Source of the DNA: Citromicrobium sp.
GTDB lineage: Bacteria; Pseudomonadota; Alphaproteobacteria; Sphingomonadales; Sphingomonadaceae
DNA length: 64,000 bases
Direction: 5' to 3'
Assembly (NCBI GenBank): GCA_002729695.1
Contig: PBYQ01000032.1
Location: 100,136-164,135, forward strand
The position numbers and the translations under genes are program-made. Under the pieces are notes generated by a model. It searched no databases. It saw only the letters and a list, made by a program, of their open reading frames with translations, and was not told where the DNA came from. Shown here in pieces: positions 1-7,747 of the stretch (its first letter is position 1; the number at the start of each line of letters is the position of its first letter).

Positions 1-911
1 TGGTCGATATCGCCGCGTGCGCGATCAATTTCCCCGACACGCTGATGATCCGCGACCTCTACCAGTTCAAGCCGGAGCGGCCCTATTCGCCCGGTGGCGA
101 GATTTCGGGCACGATCGCAGCGGTCGGCGAAGGCGTCGAAGGCTGGAAGGTCGGCGACCGCGTACTCTCCGGCATCGGCAGCGGCGGCCTGCGCGAACAG
201 GCGGTGATCGATGCGAATCGGCTGTTCAAGGTGCCCGAAGGCGTCGATCTGGTCGAAGCATCGGCACTGCTGATGACCTATGGCACGATGATCCACGCGC
301 TGAAGGATCGCGGCGACATCAAGCCGGGAGAGACCGTGCTGGTGCTCGGCGCAGCGGGCGGTGTCGGCCTTGCTTCGATCGAGCTGGCCAAAGCCTATGG
401 CGCGAAGGTGGTCGCAGCCGTTTCGAGCGATGAAAAGGCGAAGGTTGCCAAGGACGCGGGCGCAGACGAGACGGTCGTCTATGGACGCCCTCCGTTCGAC
501 AAGGATGCTTCGAAGGCGCTTGCGGGCGATTTCAAGGCAGCGGTCGGCCCCAACGGAGCGGATATCGTGGTCGATATCGTCGGCGGCGACTATTCCGAAC
601 CCGCGCTGCGCTCCATCGCCTGGGAAGGCCGCTTCCTGGTGATCGGCTTCCCCGCGGGGATCGCCAAGATGCCGCTCAACCTCACCCTGCTAAAGAGCTG
701 CGACATTCGCGGTGTGTTCTGGGGTGCCTTCGCCGCGCGCGAACCGCAGCGCAATGCGCAGAACATCGCCGAGCTGTTCGAACTGTGGCAGGATGGCAAG
801 ATCAGCCCGCAGGTCAGCGAAACCTACAGTCTCGACGATGCGCACAAGGCGATCGAGAAGCTGGAAAACCGGCAAGCCGTGGGCAAGCTTGTGGTGAAGA
901 TGGACAAATAG
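1..911 (+). CDS. NADPH:quinone oxidoreductase family protein (5' end missing)
   Basis: This is a zinc-free medium-chain dehydrogenase/reductase. The reading frame is open from the first base of the window (frame beginning at base 3), so the start lies upstream. The family reduces quinones or enones with NADPH in the cytosol. The visible part has the end of the GroES-like domain (NFPDTLMIRD) and a Rossmann nucleotide site AAGGVG at about 351-368. No zinc-ligand cysteine cluster is seen, which fits the quinone oxidoreductase branch rather than alcohol dehydrogenases. The C-terminal end (GKLVVKMDK) is typical of the family. Substrate cannot be told from sequence. Confidence 0.88.
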   Translation, partial: VDIAACAINFPDTLMIRDLYQFKPERPYSPGGEISGTIAAVGEGVEGWKVGDRVLSGIGSGGLREQAVIDANRLFKVPEGVDLVEASALLMTYGTMIHALKDRGDIKPGETVLVLGAAGGVGLASIELAKAYGAKVVAAVSSDEKAKVAKDAGADETVVYGRPPFDKDASKALAGDFKAAVGPNGADIVVDIVGGDYSEPALRSIAWEGRFLVIGFPAGIAKMPLNLTLLKSCDIRGVFWGAFAAREPQRNAQNIAELFELWQDGKISPQVSETYSLDDAHKAIEKLENRQAVGKLVVKMDK

Positions 912-990
912 GTCGCTCGCTTGCCGGGCCGCGCAAGCGGGCCTATCGGCACGCGAGACGCGATTATTCTTACGAAAAGGCAGCAGAACA

Positions 991-1314
991 ATGACCGATT
1001 TCAAGGACCGCGAGCGCGGCGAAGAAGCGAAATACGCTTTCGATGAAGAAACCGCCTTCAAGGTCGCGGCGCGCCGCAACCGCTTGCTCGGCGAATGGGC
1101 GGCAGGGCTCATGAATCTCACCGAAGAGGAAGCCGACAGCTACAAGAAGGCAGTCGTGCAGGCCGATTTCGAGGAAGCGGGCGACGAAGACGTGATCCGC
1201 AAGGTGCTGGGCGACCTCACCGCAGCGGCAACCGACGTGGACGAAGCGACCGTGCGCGCCAAGCTGGCCGAATGCGCGGTCGAGGCGCGCCGCCAGCTGA
1301 TCGGCAAGGCGTAA
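991..1314 (+). CDS. DUF1476 protein, F1-ATPase zeta-type inhibitor subunit
   Basis: 107 residues, charged and predicted helical throughout, starting MTDFKDRERGEEAKYAFDEE. This matches the DUF1476 family, whose characterised member is the zeta subunit that inhibits ATP hydrolysis by F1-ATPase in Paracoccus and other alphaproteobacteria. The N-terminal segment is the inhibitory part in that family. It lies just before bolA (4 bases between stop and start) and probably shares a transcript with it. The family assignment is by pattern recognition; inhibitory activity here is inferred. Confidence 0.85.
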   Translation: MTDFKDRERGEEAKYAFDEETAFKVAARRNRLLGEWAAGLMNLTEEEADSYKKAVVQADFEEAGDEDVIRKVLGDLTAAATDVDEATVRAKLAECAVEARRQLIGKA

Positions 1315-1318
1315 GCCC

Positions 1319-1552
1319 ATGCCGATGGCGGCGGACGAGATTGTCGGAATGATCCAGGCGGCCCTTCCGGGGGCCGAGGTCGAGATGCGCGATCTCGCTG
1401 GGGATAACGATCACTGGGCGGCCAAGGTTACTGCACCGCAATTCGCGGGCAAGAGCCGTGTTCAGCAGCATAAGCTGGTCTACGAGGCGCTCGGCGGGAA
1501 TATGGGCGGCGTGCTCCACGCCTTGCAACTGACCACTCAGGCTCCCAAGTGA
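1319..1552 (+). CDS. BolA family protein
   Basis: 77 residues with the compact BolA fold: N-terminal helix (ADEIVGMIQAALPGAEVEMRD), a strand with DHWAAKVTA, and a second helix containing KSRVQQHKLVYEALGG. BolA proteins pair with monothiol glutaredoxins to bind a shared [2Fe-2S] cluster and act in iron-sulfur handling. The next gene, 37 bases downstream, is exactly such a glutaredoxin, so the two probably form the partner pair. The start ATG at 1319 gives the usual short length; a second in-frame ATG lies two codons later. Confidence 0.9.
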   Translation: MPMAADEIVGMIQAALPGAEVEMRDLAGDNDHWAAKVTAPQFAGKSRVQQHKLVYEALGGNMGGVLHALQLTTQAPK

Positions 1553-1589
1553 CCTTCAACAGCGCAAGCAATAGTGGTTTATTCCAAAA

Positions 1590-1919
1590 ATGACTGACAC
1601 CAAAGAACGCATTTCGGGCATCGTCGGAGAGAACGAGGTTGTCCTTTTCATGAAGGGCACGCCCCTGTTCCCGCAGTGCGGCTTTTCCAGCCGTGCGGTG
1701 CACATCCTCGACCATTGCGGCGTGACGTATGAAAGCGTCGACGTGCTGCAGGACATGGAGATCCGCCAAGGCATCAAGGCCTTTTCCGACTGGCCGACCA
1801 TTCCCCAGCTTTACGTGAAGGGCGAATTCGTCGGCGGCAGCGACATCATGACGGAAATGTTCGAGGCAGGCGAATTGCAGCAGATGTTCACCGACAAGGG
1901 CGTGAAGACTGCCGATTGA
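1590..1919 (+). CDS. grxD: Monothiol glutaredoxin, Grx4 family
   Basis: 109 residues with the monothiol active site CGFS at C30-S33, preceded by the conserved lysine of the MKGTP motif. It also carries the WPTIPQLYVKGEFVGGSDI segment that binds glutathione. Grx4 proteins hold a bridging [2Fe-2S] cluster with glutathione as a dimer or with BolA, and deliver it to target proteins. It is encoded directly after a BolA gene and is followed by a strong hairpin terminator, which closes the DUF1476-bolA-grxD unit. Confidence 0.95.
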   Translation: MTDTKERISGIVGENEVVLFMKGTPLFPQCGFSSRAVHILDHCGVTYESVDVLQDMEIRQGIKAFSDWPTIPQLYVKGEFVGGSDIMTEMFEAGELQQMFTDKGVKTAD

Positions 1920-1951
1920 TCCGGTAGCGGACCACGGATCGGAATTTCGGG

Positions 1952-1987
1952 GAGGCGGGGCCAGGAGACTGTTGGCCCCGCCTCTTT
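1952..1987 (+). terminator. Rho-independent terminator after grxD
   Basis: A perfect 12-bp stem, GAGGCGGGGCCA (1952-1963) with TGGCCCCGCCTC (1973-1984), has a 9-nt loop and is followed by TTT. It lies 32 bases after the glutaredoxin stop codon and would end the plus-strand transcript. Confidence 0.85.
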
Positions 1988-2130
1988 ACGAAGATCGAGG
2001 GGTGTTTGTTGATATGCATCCCGCGTGCCAGTTTCGCCGTCGGCAGGGTTTGCGCGGGTCCAGGTAGTTAACCGATCCGTTTACCACGAGGGCATTGTAA
2101 GAAATCCCGACACGAGGCTAGGCGTACCCG

Positions 2131-2922
2131 ATGGCTGAGACGAATCGTGACGCAGGGGACAATGCGCAAGACGGCATTCCCGCTGCCACGGTCGTCATCT
2201 TTCGCCGAGCGCCCGCTGGCTCCCCTCCCGAAATCCTGATGCAGGTTCGCAACCGGAAGCTCGCCTTTGCCGGCGGGATGGCCGTGTTTCCCGGCGGTCG
2301 CGTCGATCCATCCGACCATGAGCTGGCTCGCACCCTCGAAACCGGCGATCCCGATGAAGCCGCGCATAGAATCGCCGCAATCCGCGAAACGCTGGAGGAA
2401 ACCGGCCTGGCGCTGGGCCTGCGTGGCGAGATCGACGCCGCGCGCGCGGCGGATGCCCGCAGCCTGCTGCTCGCAGAGGAGCGCCTTGCACCAGTACTGG
2501 AACGGTTCGGCTGGTCGCTCGCCCTCGACGACCTCATTCCATTCGCCCGCTGGTTTCCCAAGAACGAGCGACTGTCCCGTGTGTTCGATACGCGGTTCTA
2601 TCTTGCCGATCTGGGAACGGGCGCGGTCGAAATCGCGGTCGATGCGGGCGAAAACACGCGTCTTTTCTGGACCAGCGCAGCCGATGCGCTGACCGCGGCG
2701 GATCGCGGCGAGATCGACGTCATTTTCCCGACCCGCCGCAATCTCGAACGGCTCGCGCAGTTCGACGATTTCAGCGAAGCACGCGCGCACGCCGAAGCCA
2801 CGCCGATGCACACCATCGTCCCGTTTATCGAGGACGGCCCGCAGGGCCGCAGCCTGTGCATTCGCGGCGACTGTGGTTATCCGGTCACCTCCGTACTTCT
2901 CGACGAGGCCAAGCGCGGCTGA
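2131..2922 (+). CDS. NUDIX hydrolase (NUDT19-like size)
   Basis: 263 residues. An early strand contains AATVVIFRRAP, followed by GGMAVFPGGRVDPSD. The catalytic half of the NUDIX box is RETLEETGL (about residues 87-95), with the metal-binding glutamates in place. The stretch between the PGGR and RET motifs is longer than in MutT-type enzymes, as in the larger NUDT19-like group, some members of which hydrolyse acyl-CoA. The substrate is not known from sequence. It stands alone between the grxD terminator and tRNA-Arg. A second terminator-like hairpin after the tRNA gene can also serve this gene on the plus strand. Confidence 0.88.
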   Translation: MAETNRDAGDNAQDGIPAATVVIFRRAPAGSPPEILMQVRNRKLAFAGGMAVFPGGRVDPSDHELARTLETGDPDEAAHRIAAIRETLEETGLALGLRGEIDAARAADARSLLLAEERLAPVLERFGWSLALDDLIPFARWFPKNERLSRVFDTRFYLADLGTGAVEIAVDAGENTRLFWTSAADALTAADRGEIDVIFPTRRNLERLAQFDDFSEARAHAEATPMHTIVPFIEDGPQGRSLCIRGDCGYPVTSVLLDEAKRG

Positions 2923-3009
2923 GCGACGCCTGAGAGGCTGCGTGCGTCGTCGCCACGGTCGACCTTGCCCCGGCACTTCCCGGAATAGCATCTGCTTGAG
3001 GCCAAAACC

Positions 3010-3046
3010 AAAAAGCCCCGGCACCCATACGGGGCCGGGGCTTTTT
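3010..3046. terminator. Bidirectional terminator between NUDIX gene and tRNA-Arg
   Basis: A 13-bp perfect inverted repeat, aaaaagccccggc (3010-3022) and gccggggcttttt (3034-3046), has an 11-nt loop. It carries an A-tract on one side and a T-tract on the other, so it can terminate the tRNA transcript on the minus strand (4 bases from the CCA end) and the NUDIX gene on the plus strand. Confidence 0.88.
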
Positions 3047-3050
3047 GTAA

Positions 3051-3127
3051 TGGCGCGCCCGGAAGGATTCGAACCTCCGGCCCCCAGATTCGTAGTCTGG
3101 TGCTCTATCCAGCTGAGCTACGGGCGC
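3051..3127 (-). tRNA. tRNA-Arg (anticodon ACG)
   Basis: Read on the minus strand the gene begins GCGCCCG at 3127, which pairs with CGGGCGC at 3061-3055, followed by discriminator G and an encoded CCA (3053-3051). The D arm has AGCTCAGCTGGATAGAGC. The anticodon stem CCAGA/TCTGG encloses the loop CTACGAA, giving anticodon ACG. The T arm has GGTTCGAATCC. Length is 77 nt including CCA. The A34 of the ACG anticodon is normally edited to inosine by TadA so that one tRNA reads CGU, CGC and CGA. Confidence 0.97.
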
Positions 3128-3214
3128 TTGTGAGGCGCCGCACATAGGCAGGGCTTTCGGGCTTGGCAATGCTTTTGTCGCGATTTCCGCCATTCGCCCA
3201 CAAGCCTTATTAAA

Positions 3215-3613
3215 TTAGCCGGCAAAGCTGGCCGCGAGCCGGGCGTCGAGCGGCGGCTTGGGCAATTGTCTTATCTCCGCGAGGCTGCACCAGCGCCACT
3301 CTCCCCCCTCCAGCGATCGCACTTCGCCACTCCACACGGCGCAATGAAGCAGCAACAGCAGGATCGGGCGCGCGTCCTCGCATGAGTCCGGGTGGTCGGC
3401 GGCAAACCCCCGCTCGCGCATCGCGCCGGGATCGAGGCGCAAGCCGCATTCTTCTGCGATCTCGCGTACCAGGGCTTCGCGCGGGCTCTCGCCCGGCTCG
3501 ATCTTGCCGCCGGGAAACTCCCATAAACCCGCGTGTGCTTTGCCCGCGGGGCGGCGGTGCATCAGCCATCGCCCCTCCCCGTCGGGACCGATCGCAGCGG
3601 CCACCACGGGCAT
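3215..3613 (-). CDS. mutT: MutT-type NUDIX hydrolase (8-oxo-dGTP diphosphatase)
   Basis: 132 residues from the ATG at 3613 (MPVVAAAIG). The frame is open to a GTG at 3643, which would add ten residues. The full NUDIX box is present: G-K-I-E-P-G-E with the downstream REIAEECGL. It is preceded by GLWEFPGG, the pattern of MutT and related sanitising enzymes that remove oxidised dGTP. The C-terminal segment (EWRWCSLAEIRQLP) is also typical. It is monocistronic, and its 3' end faces tRNA-Arg. MutT is the best name, but other small NUDIX enzymes share this layout. Confidence 0.85.
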   Translation of the reverse strand: MPVVAAAIGPDGEGRWLMHRRPAGKAHAGLWEFPGGKIEPGESPREALVREIAEECGLRLDPGAMRERGFAADHPDSCEDARPILLLLLHCAVWSGEVRSLEGGEWRWCSLAEIRQLPKPPLDARLAASFAG

Positions 3614-3746
3614 GTATGTCGGATTTCTTTTCACACAAATCACCCGATTTTACGGCACGTTAACCCTGATGGCCCAAAGAAGGCCCCAACATTTGTCGCA
3701 CTTTGGGTGAGACAGATAGCCAAGGCAATAGAACGGGGGCCTTCGG

Positions 3747-3929
3747 ATGACGCACTTCTTGAGGAGGCTCTGGCGCAGCCAGTCCGGCGCGACCGCCGTC
3801 GAATACGGCCTGATCCTTGCCCTCGTATTCCTCGCGATGGTGGGTGCGATCGGCACTTTCTCGAACGAGGTCATCAAGACCTGGGACACGGTGACGGAGA
3901 CCTCTCAGGAGGCGATCGACCGGTCCTGA
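3747..3929 (+). CDS. Flp-type IVb pilin (first copy)
   Basis: 60 residues. A short basic leader (MTHFLRRLWRSQSG) is followed by the processing-site pattern G|ATAVEYG and a hydrophobic helix (LILALVFLAMVGAI). This is the form of Flp pilins, which prepilin peptidase cleaves after the glycine and the Tad system assembles. The glutamate at position 5 of the mature part is present. The C-terminal tail is longer and more polar than in the next gene. No tad assembly genes are in this window, so the pilus locus must be elsewhere or beyond it. Confidence 0.9.
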   Translation: MTHFLRRLWRSQSGATAVEYGLILALVFLAMVGAIGTFSNEVIKTWDTVTETSQEAIDRS

Positions 3930-4038
3930 GCCCACGCACTTAGGAAATTCTCAACCCTTCGGGCCTAGACCGGCAGAAGCTCGATCCGAGGGGACATGGA
4001 AAGAGCCGGGTAACGAAGACGCAAACAGGAGACCGATA

Positions 4039-4203
4039 ATGAAGTTTTTCCGTGAACTGATGAACGACGACCAGGGCGCGACCGCCATTGAATATGGCCT
4101 CATCGCCGCTCTTATCGCCGTCGCCGCGATCACCGCGATGGGCAGCCTCGGCAACCAGCTGAGCAACACCTTCACCACCGTGTCGACCGACATGGGCGGC
4201 TAA
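4039..4203 (+). CDS. Flp-type IVb pilin (second copy)
   Basis: 54 residues, starting ATG at 4039 with an AGGA ribosome site at 4027-4030. The leader MKFFRELMNDDQG is cleaved before ATAIEYG, and a hydrophobic helix (LIAALIAVAAITAMGS) follows. This is the canonical short Flp pilin and probably the major subunit. It is shorter than most gene-calling cut-offs. It lies 109 bases after the first pilin and is closed by a strong terminator. The two copies share the processing motif but differ in the tail, so they are paralogues rather than a recent duplication. Confidence 0.93.
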   Translation: MKFFRELMNDDQGATAIEYGLIAALIAVAAITAMGSLGNQLSNTFTTVSTDMGG

Positions 4204-4254
4204 TCGCCTGAGTAAATCTGAAGTTCCCGCTCGAAAGAGCGTGAAACAAGAAAG

Positions 4255-4281
4255 CGGCGGGGAGCGATCCCCGCCGTTTTT
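4255..4281 (+). terminator. Rho-independent terminator after Flp pilins
   Basis: A 9-bp stem CGGCGGGGA (4255-4263) and TCCCCGCCG (4268-4276) has a GCGA tetraloop and is followed by TTTTT. It lies about 50 bases after the second pilin stop codon and separates it from the convergent protease gene. Confidence 0.9.
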
Positions 4282-4308
4282 CTTTGTCCGCTGGGTGCGG
4301 CGCTCCGG

Positions 4309-5781
4309 TCAGCGACCGCGCACCACGATCTTGACCTGCTGGCCGGCCCGCAGCCCCTCGTTCGCACCGAGCCCGTTGAGCACGCGGAAACGCGCTTCCT
4401 GGGCGTCGCTATATGCCATCTGGCGTGAGAGCGAGGAGACGGTGTCGCCCGAACGCACCGTAACCACATCGATGACCCGCGGCACGACCTGCGCCGCTTC
4501 GGCCGAGCTGATGCGCCGGAACGAATTGAACATCGGAGTGAACACGCCCGCGCGCCCCGCCGGGGTAATCGCCTGGTAGTAGTAGGTCTGCCCGCCGCCG
4601 AAATCATAGGCGAACACCACCACATCGACCTGCGTATTGCCCGAATTGGCACGCGCCTGCCCGTAAGCGGCGGGGATGCCGTTGATCGTGGTGGTCTGGA
4701 TTTGCGGATTGATCGCCTGTCCCTGGCCGGAAAGCGCCTGGAAGGCCTGGCTCACGAATTGCGAGAGGCTGCCGCTCGACCGCGCCACTTTCAGCTCCGC
4801 CTGGCCCGACTGGCCGTTGATCGTCACCTGATCGGTGCCGTTGACCACGTAGAAACCCTCGGGCGCGGTGAACGCGAAGCGCAGATCCGGATGGATGAAC
4901 TGGCGGCCTTCGACGACGCCCTGCTCGGGATCGTCGCCATAGGTCAGTCCGTCGATATTGCGCAGGAAGACTTCACGGTTGAGGACGTTGCCGGGCTTGC
5001 CTGCGGCAAGCTGGGCAGTGGTCCGAACACGGCTGGCAGGATCGGGGTGGGTCGATGCCCATTCGGGCAGGTTGGCGCTGTCGCGACCCTGCAGCTGCGC
5101 GTCGAGCGAAGACTGGCGCGCAAGGCTTTCGAGCACGGTGCTCATCGCCATCGGATCGTAACCGGCGCGCGACAGATAGCTAACGCCGAGTTCGTCGGCT
5201 TCGCGTTCCTGATCGCGCGAGAAGCCGAGCGTGAGGAGCTGAGACCCCTGCAATGCCGCCCGACCCAGCGTCGAGCCCAGTTGGCTATCGCCGAGCAGGA
5301 TGCCCGACAGGATCGCACCCGCTGCGCCGAGCAGCGTGTTCTGCTGCTGCGCCTGCTGGCGGCGCTGCGCGTGGCGTGCGGCGACGTGGCCGACCTCGTG
5401 CCCCAGCACACCGGCAAGCTCCGCTTCGTTGTTCATCAGCGTCACCAGCTGGCGCGTGGTGTAAACGTAACCGCCGGTGGTTGCGAAGGCGTTGTTGACC
5501 GAGCTGTTGAGCAGCGACACGGTGAACGCACCCGGCGTATTGGCGAGGCCGGACTGAACGGCGATCTTCTGGCCGACGTCGCGCACGTAATTGGCGCTGT
5601 TGCCCTGCATCGCGCCGCCGAATTCCTGCAGGATCTGGCTGTGATATTCGCGGCCCTGCTGTTCCTCGCTCTGCGTGATCGGTGTGTTGGCACCCGGAAT
5701 CGCGCCACCCATGGCACAACCGGAAAGCCCCATGGCGAGGGCGATGGGCGAAGCAACGGCAAGAATCTTACGACGAGACAT
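4309..5781 (-). CDS. M48-family lipoprotein metalloprotease with C-terminal LysM domain
   Basis: 490 residues. The N-terminus is a lipoprotein signal with lipobox LSGC at C22. The M48 zinc site HEVGH is at H128-H132, and a downstream glutamate in READELGVSYL provides the third ligand. The C-terminal 50 residues (VVTVRSGDTVSSLSRQM..., ending QQVKIVVRGR) form a LysM repeat that binds peptidoglycan. The overall plan resembles BepA/YfgC-type periplasmic proteases that police outer-membrane protein assembly, but those have TPR repeats; the LysM end is different. It should act in the periplasm. It is a single gene, convergent with the pilins. Confidence 0.9.
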   Translation of the reverse strand: MSRRKILAVASPIALAMGLSGCAMGGAIPGANTPITQSEEQQGREYHSQILQEFGGAMQGNSANYVRDVGQKIAVQSGLANTPGAFTVSLLNSSVNNAFATTGGYVYTTRQLVTLMNNEAELAGVLGHEVGHVAARHAQRRQQAQQQNTLLGAAGAILSGILLGDSQLGSTLGRAALQGSQLLTLGFSRDQEREADELGVSYLSRAGYDPMAMSTVLESLARQSSLDAQLQGRDSANLPEWASTHPDPASRVRTTAQLAAGKPGNVLNREVFLRNIDGLTYGDDPEQGVVEGRQFIHPDLRFAFTAPEGFYVVNGTDQVTINGQSGQAELKVARSSGSLSQFVSQAFQALSGQGQAINPQIQTTTINGIPAAYGQARANSGNTQVDVVVFAYDFGGGQTYYYQAITPAGRAGVFTPMFNSFRRISSAEAAQVVPRVIDVVTVRSGDTVSSLSRQMAYSDAQEARFRVLNGLGANEGLRAGQQVKIVVRGR

Positions 5782-5890
5782 TTAGGCAAACTCCCCTGAT
5801 GCGTGATCGCGGGAAGCCACCACCTCCCCACGCTATGGCCCCTCAACAGGTCCACCACGTCCGGGGTTCCCGATTTCACTTCAAAGGAGT

Positions 5891-6835
5891 TCAGCCGCCG
5901 ATGGCGAGGTACCGGTCTGCGCGCTTTTTCTGCAAAGTCGCGACATCCTTGCCGACCAGCGCGCCAAGTTCGTCGTCGATGGTATCGGCAAGGTAGCGAA
6001 TGGCCAGCTTAGGGTCGCGATGCGCGCCGCCGACCGGTTCGGGCACGATCCGGTCGATGACGCCCAGTTCCTTCAGGTCCTGCGCGGTCACCTTCATCGC
6101 TTCGGCGGCATCCGCGGCCTTTTCGGCGGTCCGCCACAGGATCGACGCACAACCTTCGGGCGAGATCACCGAATAGACCGCGTGTTCGAACATCAGCACG
6201 CGCTCTGCGCTGGCGAGCGCGACCGCGCCGCCCGAGCCGCCCTCGCCCACGATCGTGGCGACCATCGGCACCGGCAGGTCGAGGCAGGCTTCGATCGCGC
6301 GCGCAATGGCTTCCGCCTGCCCTCGTTCCTCCGCCTCGATCCCCGGAAATGCGCCGGAGGTGTCGACCAGCGTGACCACCGGCAGGCCGAAGCGCCCGGC
6401 CAAGTCCATCAGGCGGATCGCCTTGCGGTAGCCTTCCGGCTTGCCCATCCCGAAATTGTGCTTGAGGCGCGTCTGCGTGTCGTGGCCCTTCTCGTGCCCG
6501 ATCAGCATGACCTGGCGCCCGCGCAGCGTCGCGAATCCACCCAGGATCGCGGCATCTTCGCCGAAATAGCGATCCCCGCCCAGCGGCATGAAATCGGTAA
6601 AGGCGTGCTCTACGTAGTCGCGGAAATGCGGACGCTGCGGATGCCGGGCAACCTGCGTCTTCTGCCACGGCGAGAGCGTGGCGTAGATTTCCTTGAGCTG
6701 GTCGGCGCTCTTGGCCTCCAGCTTGGCGAGCTCGTCGCCCATATCGATCTGCTCGCCCTCGTTGGCGGCGCGCAATTCGGCAATCCGAGCCTGGAGCTGG
6801 GCAACAGGCTTCTCGAAGTCGAGAAAAGTCAGCAT
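5891..6835 (-). CDS. accA: Acetyl-CoA carboxylase carboxyltransferase subunit alpha
   Basis: 314 residues, the usual AccA length. Starts MLTFLDFEKPVAQLQARI. Contains the conserved QKTQVARHPQRPHFRDY segment, GGFATLRGRQVMLIGHEKG and the GEGGSGGAVALA oxyanion-forming loop of the crotonase-like fold. With AccD it transfers the carboxyl group from carboxybiotin to acetyl-CoA, giving malonyl-CoA for fatty acid synthesis in the cytosol. Its start overlaps the end of xerD by 7 bases, so the two are co-transcribed and probably translationally coupled. accD is not in the window. Confidence 0.97.
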   Translation of the reverse strand: MLTFLDFEKPVAQLQARIAELRAANEGEQIDMGDELAKLEAKSADQLKEIYATLSPWQKTQVARHPQRPHFRDYVEHAFTDFMPLGGDRYFGEDAAILGGFATLRGRQVMLIGHEKGHDTQTRLKHNFGMGKPEGYRKAIRLMDLAGRFGLPVVTLVDTSGAFPGIEAEERGQAEAIARAIEACLDLPVPMVATIVGEGGSGGAVALASAERVLMFEHAVYSVISPEGCASILWRTAEKAADAAEAMKVTAQDLKELGVIDRIVPEPVGGAHRDPKLAIRYLADTIDDELGALVGKDVATLQKKRADRYLAIGG

Positions 6836-7743
6836 CCGGGGCTGCTATCGGCACCTTGCGGCATGTGCAAGCCACCACGGTGCGCCAGAGGGTGTCTTTC
6901 GTTCACCAGCGCGACCAGCTTCGCCGCCTCGACATGCGTATAAATCTGCGTCGTCGCGATATCCGCATGGCCCAGAAGGCTCTGCAGGGTGCGCAGGTCC
7001 GCCCCGCCTTCGAGCAGGTGCGTCGCAAAGGCATGGCGCAAGACGTGCGGGCTGACCTTTGCCGGAGGAATGTCTGCGCGGTCCGCCAGTCCTTTGATCA
7101 TCTGGTAGAGCCGCACGCGCGTCAGATGGCGTCCGCGCGACGGGAAGAGCCATTTCGATTCTTCGTCGCGCACCGCGAGCCAGCGCGACAGGGCGGCGCG
7201 GGCGCGCGTCCCCATCGGCACGAGCCTTTCCTTGTCACCCTTCCCGGTAATCGTGAGGAAGGGGGCATCGCGCGGCACGGATGCGAGGGGCAGCGCCACC
7301 AGCTCGGTCGCGCGCAGGCCTGAGCCGTAGAGCAATTCGATCATGGCGAGCAGCCGCAGCGCCGCGGGTTTGCCCTGCTCCGCCTCGGCCTCCGCCTGCG
7401 CAAACAAAGACGCGATTTCCGCATGGTCGAGGACCTTGGGCAGTCCCCGGCGCTTGACCGGGCGCGGCAAGGCGGCGGACGGGTTGTCGCGCCTGAGACC
7501 CTCGTCTTCGAGATAGCCGAAAAACTGGCGCAGCGCGGACGCCTTGCGGGCCACGCTGGCCGGGGCAAGATCGGTCCACGCCTGTGCAAGCCTCGCCAGC
7601 GATTCGCGGGTTGCATCCTCCAGCGGCCCGATAATTCCCGTGGCGCCTTCCAGATCGCGGCGGTAGGCGGCCAGCGTATTGGCCGCCGCCCCTCGATCCA
7701 CCGCCAGCGCGGCGAGAAAATCCTCGATCGCAGCCTGTGCCAT
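6829..7743 (-). CDS. xerD: Site-specific tyrosine recombinase XerD
   Basis: 304 residues. An N-terminal SAM-like core-binding domain (about 1-100) precedes the catalytic domain with the complete tyrosine recombinase set: R144 (GSGLRATEL), K168 (TGKGDKERLVP), H233 and R236 (SPHVLRHAF), H259 (LLGHAD) and Y268 (TQIYTH). The wording of the HxxR and Y boxes is closer to XerD than to XerC. XerCD resolve chromosome dimers at dif during division. No dif site was recognised nearby. It is followed by accA with a 7-base overlap. Confidence 0.93.
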   Translation of the reverse strand: MAQAAIEDFLAALAVDRGAAANTLAAYRRDLEGATGIIGPLEDATRESLARLAQAWTDLAPASVARKASALRQFFGYLEDEGLRRDNPSAALPRPVKRRGLPKVLDHAEIASLFAQAEAEAEQGKPAALRLLAMIELLYGSGLRATELVALPLASVPRDAPFLTITGKGDKERLVPMGTRARAALSRWLAVRDEESKWLFPSRGRHLTRVRLYQMIKGLADRADIPPAKVSPHVLRHAFATHLLEGGADLRTLQSLLGHADIATTQIYTHVEAAKLVALVNERHPLAHRGGLHMPQGADSSPGC

Positions 7744-7747
7744 CGAC

